Assembly: GCA_012744445.1 (NCBI GenBank)
Contig: JAAYBZ010000213.1
Span: forward strand, 1-38,505
From: Myxococcales bacterium
GTDB taxonomy: Bacteria; Myxococcota_A; Polyangia; Polyangiales; Houyiibacteriaceae
Reading direction: 5' to 3'
Length of the DNA stretch: 38,505 nt
Shown here: positions 9,340 to 20,389 of the stretch, in pieces
How positions within the stretch are numbered: position 1 is the stretch's first letter
How the letters are laid out: every line of letters starts with the position of its first letter
Notes under the pieces: generated by a model
The model's database searches: none
What the model was told of the DNA's origin: nothing
The model's input: only the letters and a program-made list of their open reading frames with translations
Program-made: the position numbers and the translations under genes

Positions 9340-9750
9340 ATGCGAGAACGACGCCGAGGCCGCGAAGCGGCCCTCCAGATGCTCTTCGAGATCGACGCCG
9401 CGAACCTCTCGCACGAGGCGGCGATCGCCGATTATTGGGAGCACCTCGCGTCCAGCCACGAGGGGCGTGAGTTCGCCGACACGCTCGTGCGCGGCGTCTG
9501 CCGCGACCTCGAGCGCATTGACGGAATCATCCGCGGCGTGAGCCGGAACTGGCGCATCGAGCGGATGGGTCGCGTGGACCGCAACGTGATCCGCCTCGCC
9601 ACCTTCGAGCTCGAGCACATGCATGACATCCCGCGCCGCGTGACGCTCAACGAGGCCGTCGAGCTCGCCAAGCGCTACGGCAGCGAGCAGAGCGCGGCCT
9701 TCGTCAACGGTGTGCTCGACCGTATCGCGAGTGATCTCGGCAAGGACTGA
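9340..9750 (+). CDS. nusB: Transcription antitermination factor NusB
   Basis: A 136-aa all-helical RNA-binding protein of the rRNA antitermination complex. It opens with the arginine-rich RERRRGREAALQMLFE and contains RMGRVDRNVIRLATFEL and the C-terminal FVNGVLDRIA block typical of NusB. The reading frame stays open back to a GTG at 9292, but that extension is unlike NusB, so ATG 9340 is preferred. ribH-nusB adjacency is widely conserved. Confidence 0.93.
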   Translation: MRERRRGREAALQMLFEIDAANLSHEAAIADYWEHLASSHEGREFADTLVRGVCRDLERIDGIIRGVSRNWRIERMGRVDRNVIRLATFELEHMHDIPRRVTLNEAVELAKRYGSEQSAAFVNGVLDRIASDLGKD

Positions 9751-9753
9751 GCA

Positions 9754-10287
9754 ATGAACGTCCTCTTCGAGCAGGACGGCCTCGAACACCTCGATCAGCT
9801 CGGCTGCGAGGCGCTCATCCTCCCCTTCTTCGACGACGAGCGGCCCCCGCGCGGCACGCTCGGCCTCGTCGACTGGCGATTCGCCGGCCTCGTCTCACGC
9901 CTGATCCAGCGCGGGGTGGTCCGTGGCGAGGCGGGGGCGACGAGCCTCTTGCCGGCGCGGCGGCGGCTCCCCTCCATCGACAAGATCTTCGTCCTCGGAC
10001 TCGGGCCGGTCGATGGCTTCGACGCGAAGCGCTTCGAGGAGGCCGTCCAGGTGATCCTCGATCTCGCGCGCCGGGTGAAGCTCCGCACGATGGGCCTCTC
10101 GCTCCCCGGGCGGAGCCTCGACCGCATCGCGCCGGTGCCGGCGATCGAGGCCTTCTTGCGCATCGCCGAGCCGCTCATCGACGAGGCGACGGCCATCACC
10201 ATCCTCGATCGGCCCGACGCGCTGCGCGCGATGGAGCCCGCGGTCGCGCTCGTCAAACGTCGGATGCGGGCTCGCTTCGACGCCTGA
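9754..10287 (+). CDS. Stand-alone M17 aminopeptidase N-terminal-like domain protein
   Basis: A 177-aa protein resembling the non-catalytic N-terminal domain of leucyl aminopeptidases (peptidase M17). It shows a CEALILPFFDDERPP start, a KIFVLGLG strand and a helix beginning KRFEEAVQVILDLARRVK, then a segment resembling the domain end. There is no metallopeptidase domain, and the next gene is on the opposite strand directly after the stop, so the protein is naturally short unless a frameshift removed the rest. It starts 3 nt after nusB and is probably the last gene of the operon. In M17 enzymes this macro-like domain mediates assembly or DNA contact; its role alone is unknown. Confidence 0.7.
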   Translation: MNVLFEQDGLEHLDQLGCEALILPFFDDERPPRGTLGLVDWRFAGLVSRLIQRGVVRGEAGATSLLPARRRLPSIDKIFVLGLGPVDGFDAKRFEEAVQVILDLARRVKLRTMGLSLPGRSLDRIAPVPAIEAFLRIAEPLIDEATAITILDRPDALRAMEPAVALVKRRMRARFDA

Positions 10288-10593
10288 TCACTCGACGGAC
10301 GGCGGGGAGGCGAGGCAGGCGCGGAGCTCCGGCGTGTCGGTGAAGCCGCACTCGCCGTTCGGCTGACGCTCGCACACCGCCTCGCGGTAGCAGGCGTGCT
10401 CGGGGCGGAACTCGCAGGTGGTCATGATCTCGTTGCCGAATTCGGTGCAGATCTGACCGCCGCAGCCGGTGCGCACGCACTCGACGAGGCTCGACTGGTC
10501 CGAGGACTCGCCGCCAGTCTGGGCCTCCGAATCGACGGCAGCAGACGAGGCGCACGAGGCCAGGAGGAAGGCGAAGAGGATCGTGAAACGCAT
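10288..10593 (-). CDS. Small eight-cysteine putative lipoprotein
   Basis: A 101-aa protein starting at ATG 10593; a longer start at 10641 is possible but would bury the signal. The start [14 protein letters not shown] is a short lipoprotein signal with C14 as the lipidation site. The mature part has exactly eight further cysteines, beginning [11 protein letters not shown] and ending [14 protein letters not shown], probably four disulfides. The pattern matches small eight-cysteine-cluster proteins seen in myxobacteria. It lies 44 nt downstream of the SRPBCC-histone gene on the same strand. Function unknown. Confidence 0.75.
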   Translation of the reverse strand: MRFTILFAFLLASCASSAAVDSEAQTGGESSDQSSLVECVRTGCGGQICTEFGNEIMTTCEFRPEHACYREAVCERQPNGECGFTDTPELRACLASPPSVE

Positions 10594-10637
10594 GTGCTCC
10601 GCGTACTCGCCCGGGAGGGTGAGGGCAAGCGAGGCCC

Positions 10638-11945
10638 TCAATCCTTCTTCGCGCTCTTCTTGGCCGGGGCCTTCTTGGCAGGGGCCTTCTTGGCCGACTC
10701 CTTCTTGGCGGGCGCCTCGGCCTTGTCGGCCTTCTTGGCGGGCGCCTTCTTGGCAGGCGCCTTCTTGGCAGGCGCCTCGGCCTTGTCGGCCTTCTTGGCG
10801 GGCGCCTTCTTGGCGGGCGCCTTCTTGGCGGGCGCCTTCTTGGCGGGCGCCTTCTTGGCGGGCGCCTTCTTGGCGGGCGCCTTCTTCGCCGGTGCGTCGC
10901 CCTTGGCCGCGGACGGGGCGGGCGCGCTCACGGCGGGCGCCTCGACCTTGGACGCGACCGGCGCGGTCTTCTTGGCGGGCTCGGCCTTGGGCGCGGGCGC
11001 CGGGGTGGCCGCGGGTCGGGCGGCCGGAGCCGCCGCCGGGCGCGGCGCCACCGGACGCGACGCCGCCGAGGGACGTGCCTTGGCGCCGCGGCTCTTGACC
11101 ATGGAGAGCGCCTCCTTGGCCGGAGCCGTGGCCTTCTTCGCGGCCGTCACGGCCTTCTTCACGACCTTCTCGACCGCCTTGGCGGCGCGCTTGGCCGCCT
11201 TCTCGGTCGCCTCTACGACCTTCTTCGCCGGTTCGGGTGCCTGGATCATCGAATCACTCGCCTTCTTTGCGGCTCGCGGGATCGTCGCCGCCTTCAGGGG
11301 GGTGGAGAGCGGACGCTTCTCCCCCGTCCGAGACTTGGCATTCACTCTGGATTTGCCGCTCAAAGACTCGGAATCCTGAGACTTTTTTCGTTCGGAAATT
11401 TCACGAGGAGTCGCCGCGGGGAGCGTCCCGGGCGAGCTCTTGAAGAGCTGATCGGGCTCGGGCTCGGGGCCTCGGCGCTCGGCGCTGAGGCTCGAGACCT
11501 CGAGGAGCCCGCTCTGCGAGGCCTTGCGGAGCGCCTCGCGCGCGGCCTCGGGGCTCCCGAAGAAGCGCTTCATCGACTCGAGATACGACTTCTTCCAGAG
11601 CGTCTCGAGCGATTTCTCGAGCTCGGGCGGGACGGGCTTCTGCGTGATCGTGACCTTCGTCCCGCCCATGGCAGGCTCGAGCGTGATCTCCACGTAGGAG
11701 TCGGGTGCGTCGCTCGGGAACTCCCGCGTGCGGAAGGCGAGGGCGATGCGCCGACCCGTCTCGAGGCGGAGGTGGCTCGCGAAGACGGCGCCGTCCCAGC
11801 CGTGCACGCGGCCGCCGATCCAGGGATCGATCCGGATGCGCGTCCCGGCGATGGCCGAATGCTGTCGCTCGTCCATCCACGCGCCGAAGATCCGGTTCGG
11901 ACTCGCCGGAATCACGGACGACACGCGTAGTTCGACGCTCGACAT
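10638..11945 (-). CDS. SRPBCC (AHSA1-like) domain fused to a histone-H1-like Lys/Ala/Pro tail
   Basis: A 435-aa protein starting at ATG 11945; an upstream in-frame ATG at 12026 adds non-conserved sequence. Residues about 1-130 form an SRPBCC/AHSA1-like ligand-binding fold ([41 protein letters not shown]). Residues 131-210 are a charged linker. Residues about 225-280 are Lys/Ala-rich helix, and 290-435 are low-complexity Pro/Ala/Lys ending in many AKKAP repeats, like bacterial histone H1-like proteins and AlgP. The tail should bind DNA or RNA nonspecifically. Fusion to an SRPBCC fold suggests a ligand-responsive or Hsp90-cochaperone-like nucleoid protein, but this is inference. The open frame is continuous across the junction. 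Confidence 0.85.
   Translation of the reverse strand: MSSVELRVSSVIPASPNRIFGAWMDERQHSAIAGTRIRIDPWIGGRVHGWDGAVFASHLRLETGRRIALAFRTREFPSDAPDSYVEITLEPAMGGTKVTITQKPVPPELEKSLETLWKKSYLESMKRFFGSPEAAREALRKASQSGLLEVSSLSAERRGPEPEPDQLFKSSPGTLPAATPREISERKKSQDSESLSGKSRVNAKSRTGEKRPLSTPLKAATIPRAAKKASDSMIQAPEPAKKVVEATEKAAKRAAKAVEKVVKKAVTAAKKATAPAKEALSMVKSRGAKARPSAASRPVAPRPAAAPAARPAATPAPAPKAEPAKKTAPVASKVEAPAVSAPAPSAAKGDAPAKKAPAKKAPAKKAPAKKAPAKKAPAKKAPAKKADKAEAPAKKAPAKKAPAKKADKAEAPAKKESAKKAPAKKAPAKKSAKKD
10641..10890. repeat. 15-bp tandem repeats encoding AKKAP units
   Basis: On the plus strand, GGCGCCTTCTTGGCG is repeated perfectly five times at 10801-10875, with a sixth near-copy to 10890. More diverged copies, interspersed with GCCTCGGCCTTGTCG, run back to about 10650. 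The repeats encode the C-terminal AKKAP array of the minus-strand gene. Unit length is a multiple of three, so copy-number change keeps the frame. Confidence 0.9.
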
Positions 11946-12124
11946 GGGTACCTGCCGCCGAAGTCTAGGCGAATGAGCCTCCATGTGCGGATTTTTCGCC
12001 CCGGAACGCGCGAAGATCTCGTTCATGTAAGCAATATCACCAATTTATAGACGATCCGCGGCGAGGCGGGGGATCGCGCGATGCACGACTTGACCGAAAT
12101 CGAGCGCGTGCTTGGCTCGGGCCG
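11946..12124. other. Divergent intergenic region with an AT-rich patch
   Basis: These 179 bp separate the divergent SRPBCC-histone gene and hydantoinase gene and probably hold both promoters. The only AT-rich patch is 12026-12050, with TATAAATT readable on the minus strand and TTATAG on the plus strand. No convincing -35/-10 pair can be fixed by eye. No gene is seen. Confidence 0.4.
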
Positions 12125-15663
<3,539 letters not shown>

Positions 15664-15664
<1 letters not shown>

Positions 15665-16230
15665 TGCTCTTCGAGAAGTTCAGACAGGTCCTGGTCCACA
15701 ACATCCTGGGCCTCGACGACACGCCCCATCGCATCGCGTTCGGCGTCCTCCTCGGCTTCGTGGTGGCGTTCACGCCCACCATCGGCTTCCAGATCATCCT
15801 CTACGTGACCATCGCGACGCTGCTCCGCGCGAACAAGCTGAGCGGCATCCCCATCCTCTTCCTCACGAATCCCGTCACGGCGGTCCCCGTCTATTGGTTC
15901 TGCTGGAAGGTGGGCGGTCTCGCGCTCGGTACCCCCACCGGGGAAGGCGACGCCCCGAACGCCGACGCGCTCGACGCCCTCTTCACCGGCAAGGACACCG
16001 TCGAGGGCGCCAAGGTCCTGCTCACCGCCGAGTTCTGGGAGCGCGCCGTGGCGACGGCGGTGGAGCTGGGCGCCGAGCTCTGGGTGGGCTCCTTCATCGT
16101 CGGCTTCGCCCTCGGCATTCCTTTCTACTTCATCACGATCGCGGCGGTCCGCGCCTTCCGGCGCGCCAAGGCCAAGATCCGTGAGCAGATCCAGCGGCGC
16201 TCGAGCGTCCCGCCGCCCGCCGCGCCCTGA
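15664..16230 (+). CDS. DUF2062 membrane protein
   Basis: A 188-aa protein (189 if the GTG at 15661 is used). It carries the DUF2062 pattern: PHRIAFGVLLGFVVAFTPTIGFQIILYV near the start, then NKLSGIPILFLTNPVTAVPVYWFCWKVG. There are about three or four hydrophobic segments, the last near residues 138-160, followed by a basic cytoplasmic tail. An insertion rich in Asp (about residues 95-125) separates the segments. Its ATG overlaps the oxoprolinase stop (TGATG). DUF2062 proteins lack an established function; some are fused to glycosyltransferases. Confidence 0.85.
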
Positions 16231-16306
16231 AGCAGAGGCGGCGGTCCGCAAATCGAGCTATCAGCCGGAGGCATTCCGTGTCACGATGTAATCTTTCGAG
16301 GCGGTG

Positions 16307-16900
16307 ATGACGATCGACGCGCGAGACGAGATCCCCGAGAAACCCGAATCGACCGTGGAGGAAGACGCGGCCGAAGAGCGCGACGACGAGGAAGAGGCCC
16401 CGAAGCGCAAGCGCGCGCGGAAGGAGAAGGTCCTCCACACCCGCGTGCCCGCCGTCCTCGAGGCCGAGCTCAAGAACCTCGCCGAGTCGTGGCGCATGCC
16501 GGTCTCGAACCTCGTGCGCGCGATCCTCGAGGACGCCCTCGAGGCCATGGACACGCTCGGACGCGCGGCCGAGGGCGAGATCCGCGGCGTCGCCGCGCGT
16601 GTCGCCAAGGAGCGCGAGCGGCTCCTCCAGCCCATCGACCGCGCGCGCCAGGGCTTCGCCGCCGTGCGCCCGCCCCAGCGTCACGAGCCGCCCGCCGCCG
16701 AGAAGCCCCCGGCGTCCACGGGGTGGAACCGCGACGTGCTCGACGGCGCGATCGGCTTCACGGCCCTCGTCGTGGCCAACGACACGACGTGTCCGGTGAC
16801 CGGCGACGTCCTCCCCGCGGGTGCCGACGCCTTCCTCGCGCTCTTCCCCGATCCGAGCCGCAACGTGGTGGTCTCGCCGCGCGCGGTGCCGGGGCGCTGA
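16307..16900 (+). CDS. Possible ribbon-helix-helix protein, conserved myxobacterial type
   Basis: A 197-aa protein starting at ATG 16307 (a GTG lies one codon earlier). Residues 8-45 are highly charged: a Glu/Asp run, then a basic KRKRARKEK cluster. The segment LHTRVPAVLEAELKNLAESWRMPVSNLVRAILEDAL (about 46-81, split here only for description) has the spacing of a ribbon-helix-helix DNA-binding unit: a short strand followed by two helices. The C-terminal part (about 145-197) includes a CPVTGDVLPAGADAFL segment that looks like a small separate module. A regulatory or nucleoid role is plausible but unproven. Confidence 0.6.
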   Translation: MTIDARDEIPEKPESTVEEDAAEERDDEEEAPKRKRARKEKVLHTRVPAVLEAELKNLAESWRMPVSNLVRAILEDALEAMDTLGRAAEGEIRGVAARVAKERERLLQPIDRARQGFAAVRPPQRHEPPAAEKPPASTGWNRDVLDGAIGFTALVVANDTTCPVTGDVLPAGADAFLALFPDPSRNVVVSPRAVPGR

Positions 16901-16922
16901 TCGACGGCGCTCGCGTCGAACG

Positions 16923-16950
16923 TTGACGCGGGTCCGTCGGTTGATAGAGT
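16923..16950 (+). promoter_or_regulatory. Candidate sigma70-type promoter for lspA
   Basis: TTGACG (16923-16928) and TAGAGT (16945-16950) are 16 nt apart, in the 102-nt gap before lspA and after the previous stop. Both hexamers are close to consensus for such GC-rich DNA. A start near 16957 would give a leader of about 46 nt that includes the GGAGG site before GTG 17003. Confidence 0.5.
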
Positions 16951-17002
16951 CACCGCCACGCCCGAGGATGGCCCTCGCGCGCTTCCGTATTCTGGAGGAT
17001 CC

Positions 17003-17692
17003 GTGGAGGCATCTCGCCCGACCGCCCGCCGCACCGGCAAGGTGCTCGTCATCGCGCTCATCGCGACCGCCCTCTTGGTCGCGGCCGATCTGCTGACCAA
17101 GGCCTGGGCCGTCGAGAACCTCTCGGCCGAGATCCTCAACCCCCGCACCCTCGAGGTCTGCGAGCGCGACGCGTTCGGCCGGCTCGAGCCCGGGCGCCGC
17201 GCGATCGAGCCCTACGTGATCATCCCGGGCTTCTTCGAGCTGCGCTACGCGGAGAACTGCGGCGCCGCCTTCGGCATCATGCGCACCTGGCCCAAGCCGG
17301 TGAAGACGGGGATCTTCTTCGTCGTCGCCATCGGCGCGCTGGGCGTGCTCGCCTCCCTCTTCGTCCGCGGCCGGGGCGGCCCCTTCCTCGCCGCCTCCGT
17401 GCCGCTCATCCTCTCGGGGGCCATCGGCAACCTGGTCGATCGCATCCGCTACGGCTACGTGGTCGACTTCATCCGCTTCTACGGCGAGATGCCGGAGGCG
17501 CTCCGGACCAGCCCCGAGGTGCCGCCGTATTGGGAGTACCCCACCTTCAACGTCGCCGACGTGGCGATCTCGGTGGGCGTGATCTTCCTCTTCGTCGACA
17601 GCTTCCTCGAGGGCCGGCGCGAGAAGCGAGAGGCCGCGGCCAAGGCCGCCGCGGCGCCGAGCGAAACCGAAGGCAGCCCGGAGGCCACCTGA
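17003..17692 (+). CDS. lspA: Lipoprotein signal peptidase (signal peptidase II)
   Basis: A 229-aa inner-membrane aspartyl protease that cleaves prolipoprotein signals. The GTG start has GGAGG about 5 nt upstream. Four membrane segments are visible (about 13-31, 103-121, 128-145, 184-201). The catalytic dyad is D155 in GYVVDFIRF and D186 in FNVADVAIS; NCGAAFG and GNLVDRIRYG are also present. A periplasmic insert (about 44-80) and a charged Ala-rich tail make it longer than the usual 160-170 aa. lgt follows, so two lipoprotein-maturation steps are neighbours, fitting the many lipoproteins in this window. Confidence 0.95.
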   Translation: MEASRPTARRTGKVLVIALIATALLVAADLLTKAWAVENLSAEILNPRTLEVCERDAFGRLEPGRRAIEPYVIIPGFFELRYAENCGAAFGIMRTWPKPVKTGIFFVVAIGALGVLASLFVRGRGGPFLAASVPLILSGAIGNLVDRIRYGYVVDFIRFYGEMPEALRTSPEVPPYWEYPTFNVADVAISVGVIFLFVDSFLEGRREKREAAAKAAAAPSETEGSPEAT

Positions 17693-17761
17693 GCGTGCCC
17701 GCGACGAGCCGTGACCGCGTGAGGAGAGGGCGCCGCGAGGTCCGCCTCGCGCCGAGGTGAG

Positions 17762-18688
17762 ATGCGACCGACGCTCTTCGAGCTCTTCGGAGAGGGCTTC
17801 CCCTCGTATTTCACGATGCTCTTCGTGGGCTTCTTCGTGTGCACGTGGATCACGGCGAAGCTCGGCGAGAAGCGCGGCATCGATCCCTCCCGCATCGTCG
17901 ACCTCGGCTTCTTCTCGCTCATCATGGCGGTGGTCGGGAGCCGCCTCGGCCACGTCCTCTTCGACGGCTTCTTCCTCGACTACGTGAACCTCTGCCTCGA
18001 CCCCGAGAAGGTGGTCTGGCCCTTCGACGCCCGGCGATGCGCCGAGAACGGCGGTCGCTGGGACGTCCTCACGAGCACGTGCCACCCGGCCGAGCGCGAT
18101 TGCCTCGCGTGGGCCGCCGTCTGGCGCGGCGGGCTCACCTATTACGGCGGGCTCGCCCTGGCGGTGCCCTTCGCTGCGCGCTTCTTCCGGAAGCACGGGA
18201 TCCCCGTCTGGCGGGGCGTCGACACCATCGCCATCGTGCTCCCGCTCGGCGTGGCCTTCGGCCGGCTCGGCTGCTTCCTCGCCGGCTGCTGCTTCGGCGA
18301 GATCACCGACTCGCCCCTCGGGATGAGCTTCCCGCCGTACTCGCCCGCAAGCGACAAGCACGCGGCGCTCGGGCACCTTCCTTCGGCCGGCCTCCCGTCG
18401 CTCCCGGTGTACCCCACGCAGCTCTTCGAGCTCTCGGGCTGCGTGGCCATCTTCCTCTACCTCTGGCTCGTCCGCATGAAGCGCCCGCGCTTCGACGGCT
18501 GGATCACCATCGAGAGCCTCGGCCTCTACGCCGTGCTCCGATTCGGCCTCGAGTTCATCCGCGACGACGAGCGCGGGATCTACTTCGGCATGAGCACGAG
18601 CCAATGGCTCAGCATCGCCGTCCTCGTCTTCTGCGTCTGGCTCTACGCCAAGCGCAAACCGTCCCGAGCGGAGGAGCAGCCCGCATGA
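17762..18688 (+). CDS. lgt: Prolipoprotein diacylglyceryl transferase
   Basis: A 308-aa multi-spanning membrane enzyme that moves diacylglycerol from phosphatidylglycerol to the lipobox cysteine. Recognisable blocks are YFTMLFVGFF near the N-terminus, VVGSRLGHVLF, the signature region GVAFGRLGCFLAGCCFG, and YPTQLFELSGC. The GCCFG form of the signature replaces the enterobacterial NGE and is common outside gammaproteobacteria. An insert with three Cys (about residues 80-120) follows the second membrane segment. GAGGTG just upstream of ATG 17762 serves as ribosome site. Its stop overlaps the next start (ATGA). Confidence 0.94.
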   Translation: MRPTLFELFGEGFPSYFTMLFVGFFVCTWITAKLGEKRGIDPSRIVDLGFFSLIMAVVGSRLGHVLFDGFFLDYVNLCLDPEKVVWPFDARRCAENGGRWDVLTSTCHPAERDCLAWAAVWRGGLTYYGGLALAVPFAARFFRKHGIPVWRGVDTIAIVLPLGVAFGRLGCFLAGCCFGEITDSPLGMSFPPYSPASDKHAALGHLPSAGLPSLPVYPTQLFELSGCVAIFLYLWLVRMKRPRFDGWITIESLGLYAVLRFGLEFIRDDERGIYFGMSTSQWLSIAVLVFCVWLYAKRKPSRAEEQPA

Positions 18689-19545
18689 ACCAAGAACGAA
18701 GGATCGCCGTCGTCACCGGTGGGAGCCGCGGCGTGGGCAAGGGCATCGCGCTCGCCCTCGGCGCACACGGCTACCACGTCTATGTCACCGGACGGACGAC
18801 GGGAGAGAAGGCCCACCCCCTCGGCGGCACGGCCGAAGAAACGGCGCAGGCCATCGTGGAAGCCGGCGGCTCGGCCACCGGCGCCGTGCTCGATCACGGC
18901 GACGACGACGCCGTCCAGCGCTTCTTCCGCGAGGTGGGCGAGCGGCACGGCCGCATCGACGTGCTGGTGAACAACGCCACGGCCATCCCCCGCGAGCTCG
19001 TGAAGCCGGGCCCGTTCTGGGAGAAGTCGCTCGACCTCCTCCGCATCGTCGACGTGGGCATGCGCTCGCACTACGTGGCGACGCACGCGGCCGCGCCCTT
19101 CCTCGTGAAGGCGGGCGGCGCCCTGGTGGTCTTCACCTCGTCCTTCGGCGGGCGGTGCTACATGCACGGCCCGGCCTACGGCATGGGCAAGGCGGGCGTC
19201 GACAAGATGGCCATGGACATGGCGGTCGACTTCCAGCCCTTCGACGTGGCGAGCGTCTCGCTCTGGCTCGGGCTCGTGAAGACCGAGCGCAACGCGGCGC
19301 TCTTCGACATGCCGAACAGCCCCTACGCGCACCTCGCGAAGGGCGCCGAGTCCCCGCGGCTCGTGGGCGAGGTCGTGGCAGCCCTCCACGCCGATCCCAG
19401 GCGCATGGAGCGCTCCGGGCAGGTGCTCATCACGGCCGAGCTCGCCGCCGAGTACGGCCTCGGCGAGGCCGACGGCACCCAGCCGCCGAGCCATCGCCCC
19501 ATGCTCGGCGACCCCCCCGTTCGGAACGAAGCCAAGGTCCTCTGA
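18685..19545 (+). CDS. Short-chain dehydrogenase/reductase (DHRS1-like)
   Basis: A 286-aa NAD(P)-dependent SDR. The dinucleotide motif is TGGSRGVGKG (about residues 11-20), followed by the structural NNA motif, the catalytic serine in FTSSFGG and YGMGK (YxxxK). The GRTTGEKAHPLGGT segment after the second strand resembles human DHRS1-type enzymes. Substrate unknown. Translation is coupled to lgt by a four-base overlap, but no link to lipoprotein synthesis is evident. Confidence 0.88.
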   Translation: MNQERRIAVVTGGSRGVGKGIALALGAHGYHVYVTGRTTGEKAHPLGGTAEETAQAIVEAGGSATGAVLDHGDDDAVQRFFREVGERHGRIDVLVNNATAIPRELVKPGPFWEKSLDLLRIVDVGMRSHYVATHAAAPFLVKAGGALVVFTSSFGGRCYMHGPAYGMGKAGVDKMAMDMAVDFQPFDVASVSLWLGLVKTERNAALFDMPNSPYAHLAKGAESPRLVGEVVAALHADPRRMERSGQVLITAELAAEYGLGEADGTQPPSHRPMLGDPPVRNEAKVL

Positions 19546-19548
19546 GCC

Positions 19549-19586
19549 AAAGAAAACGCGCCGCAGCCCCGAAGGCCTGCGGCGCG
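19549..19586 (-). terminator. Intrinsic terminator for the minus-strand lipoprotein gene
   Basis: A 10-bp perfect stem, CGCGCCGCAG (19557-19566) with CTGCGGCGCG (19577-19586), encloses a 10-nt loop. On the minus strand it is followed by TTTTCTTT. It lies between two convergent genes and may also slow transcription arriving from the SDR side, where the T-tract is poor. Confidence 0.75.
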
Positions 19587-19601
19587 CTCTCGACGCTTGG
19601 T

Positions 19602-20237
19602 TCAGCGGTTGATGTAGATGTAGCCCGCGTCGATCGTCAGGTAGCTGTTGTCGTCGTTGCTGACGAGCTTGCCCTGGAAGTCACCGACGAGGTTTCCGTC
19701 GCCCGCGTCGCGGAGCGAGATGCGGAAGAACGAGTTGGGGTTCACCGACCAGCACGCGTCGGGATCCTGGCCGTTCCACTGACCGTCGGAGAGGAGGACG
19801 GCGAGCACGGCGTTGCTGCGCTCGTGGGTGCCCTCGTACGAACCGGGGCGGAGGTCGCTGAGGCCGAGGAGCACGTGACCGAGCACGGAGTCATCGTCGG
19901 CGAGCGCGAGACCCTGGATGATCCAGAGACCGGGCTCATCCTTCCAGACGGGCGCCGTGGCGTCTCCGAAGATCAGGCTGAGGCGCTCGCCGGTCGACTC
20001 CTTGAGGAAACGGATGACGATGCCGGAGCCCTTGTCCCAGCCCGAGACCACGTCGCGGACCTTGGCTTTCTTCGCCTCGAAGTCGTCCGTGGTCGACGCG
20101 GCCGAAGGCGTGGTCGAGCCATGAGAGGCCGACGAGCCGCCGCACGCGACGAGCAATTGAAGGAGCAAAACGGTGAAGAGCGTCGTCACGCTGGGCTTTT
20201 TGAAGGCAGTGGCCACGTACGCGCCGGTCTGAAGCAT
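19602..20237 (-). CDS. Putative lipoprotein, paralog 1 of a tandem pair
   Basis: A 211-aa protein with ATG at 20237 and AAGGGGA upstream. The signal (about residues 13-32) ends in the lipobox LVAC with C32, followed by a Gly/Ser/Thr-rich tether. The mature domain is conserved with the next gene upstream on this strand: GSGIVIRFLKESTGE, WIIQGLAL, VLGHVLLGLSDLRPG, GQDPDACWSVNP and a C-terminal GxYIYINR strand. I do not recognise a family. The many short strands suggest a beta-rich periplasmic domain. Confidence 0.8.
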   Translation of the reverse strand: MLQTGAYVATAFKKPSVTTLFTVLLLQLLVACGGSSASHGSTTPSAASTTDDFEAKKAKVRDVVSGWDKGSGIVIRFLKESTGERLSLIFGDATAPVWKDEPGLWIIQGLALADDDSVLGHVLLGLSDLRPGSYEGTHERSNAVLAVLLSDGQWNGQDPDACWSVNPNSFFRISLRDAGDGNLVGDFQGKLVSNDDNSYLTIDAGYIYINR

Positions 20238-20322
20238 GGAAGGTCCCCTTTTGTTGTAGTCGCATTATTCCGCGACGAACGGATGCTATGCCTCGGTCGC
20301 TTCTCACGCAAGAGACTCGAAA

Positions 20323-20360
20323 GGCCCCGCTCACGCCGATTCGGCGAAGAACACGGGGCC
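20323..20360 (-). terminator. Probable hairpin terminator after lipoprotein paralog 2
   Basis: GGCCCCG (20323-20329) pairs with CGGGGCC (20354-20360), and a nested CGCCGA-t-TCGGCG hairpin (20334-20346) sits inside. On the minus strand it is followed by CTTTCGAGTCTCTT, a weak T-rich tract. It lies just downstream of the stop at 20390. Confidence 0.45.
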
Positions 20361-20389
20361 CCTCGGGGTGAACCGGCGCTCGGTGGCGC

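Noticed and set aside
10801-10890. CRISPR-like repeat array
   Set aside because: Repeats are contiguous 15-bp coding units with no spacers; the same holds for the 21-bp units at 37424-37528.
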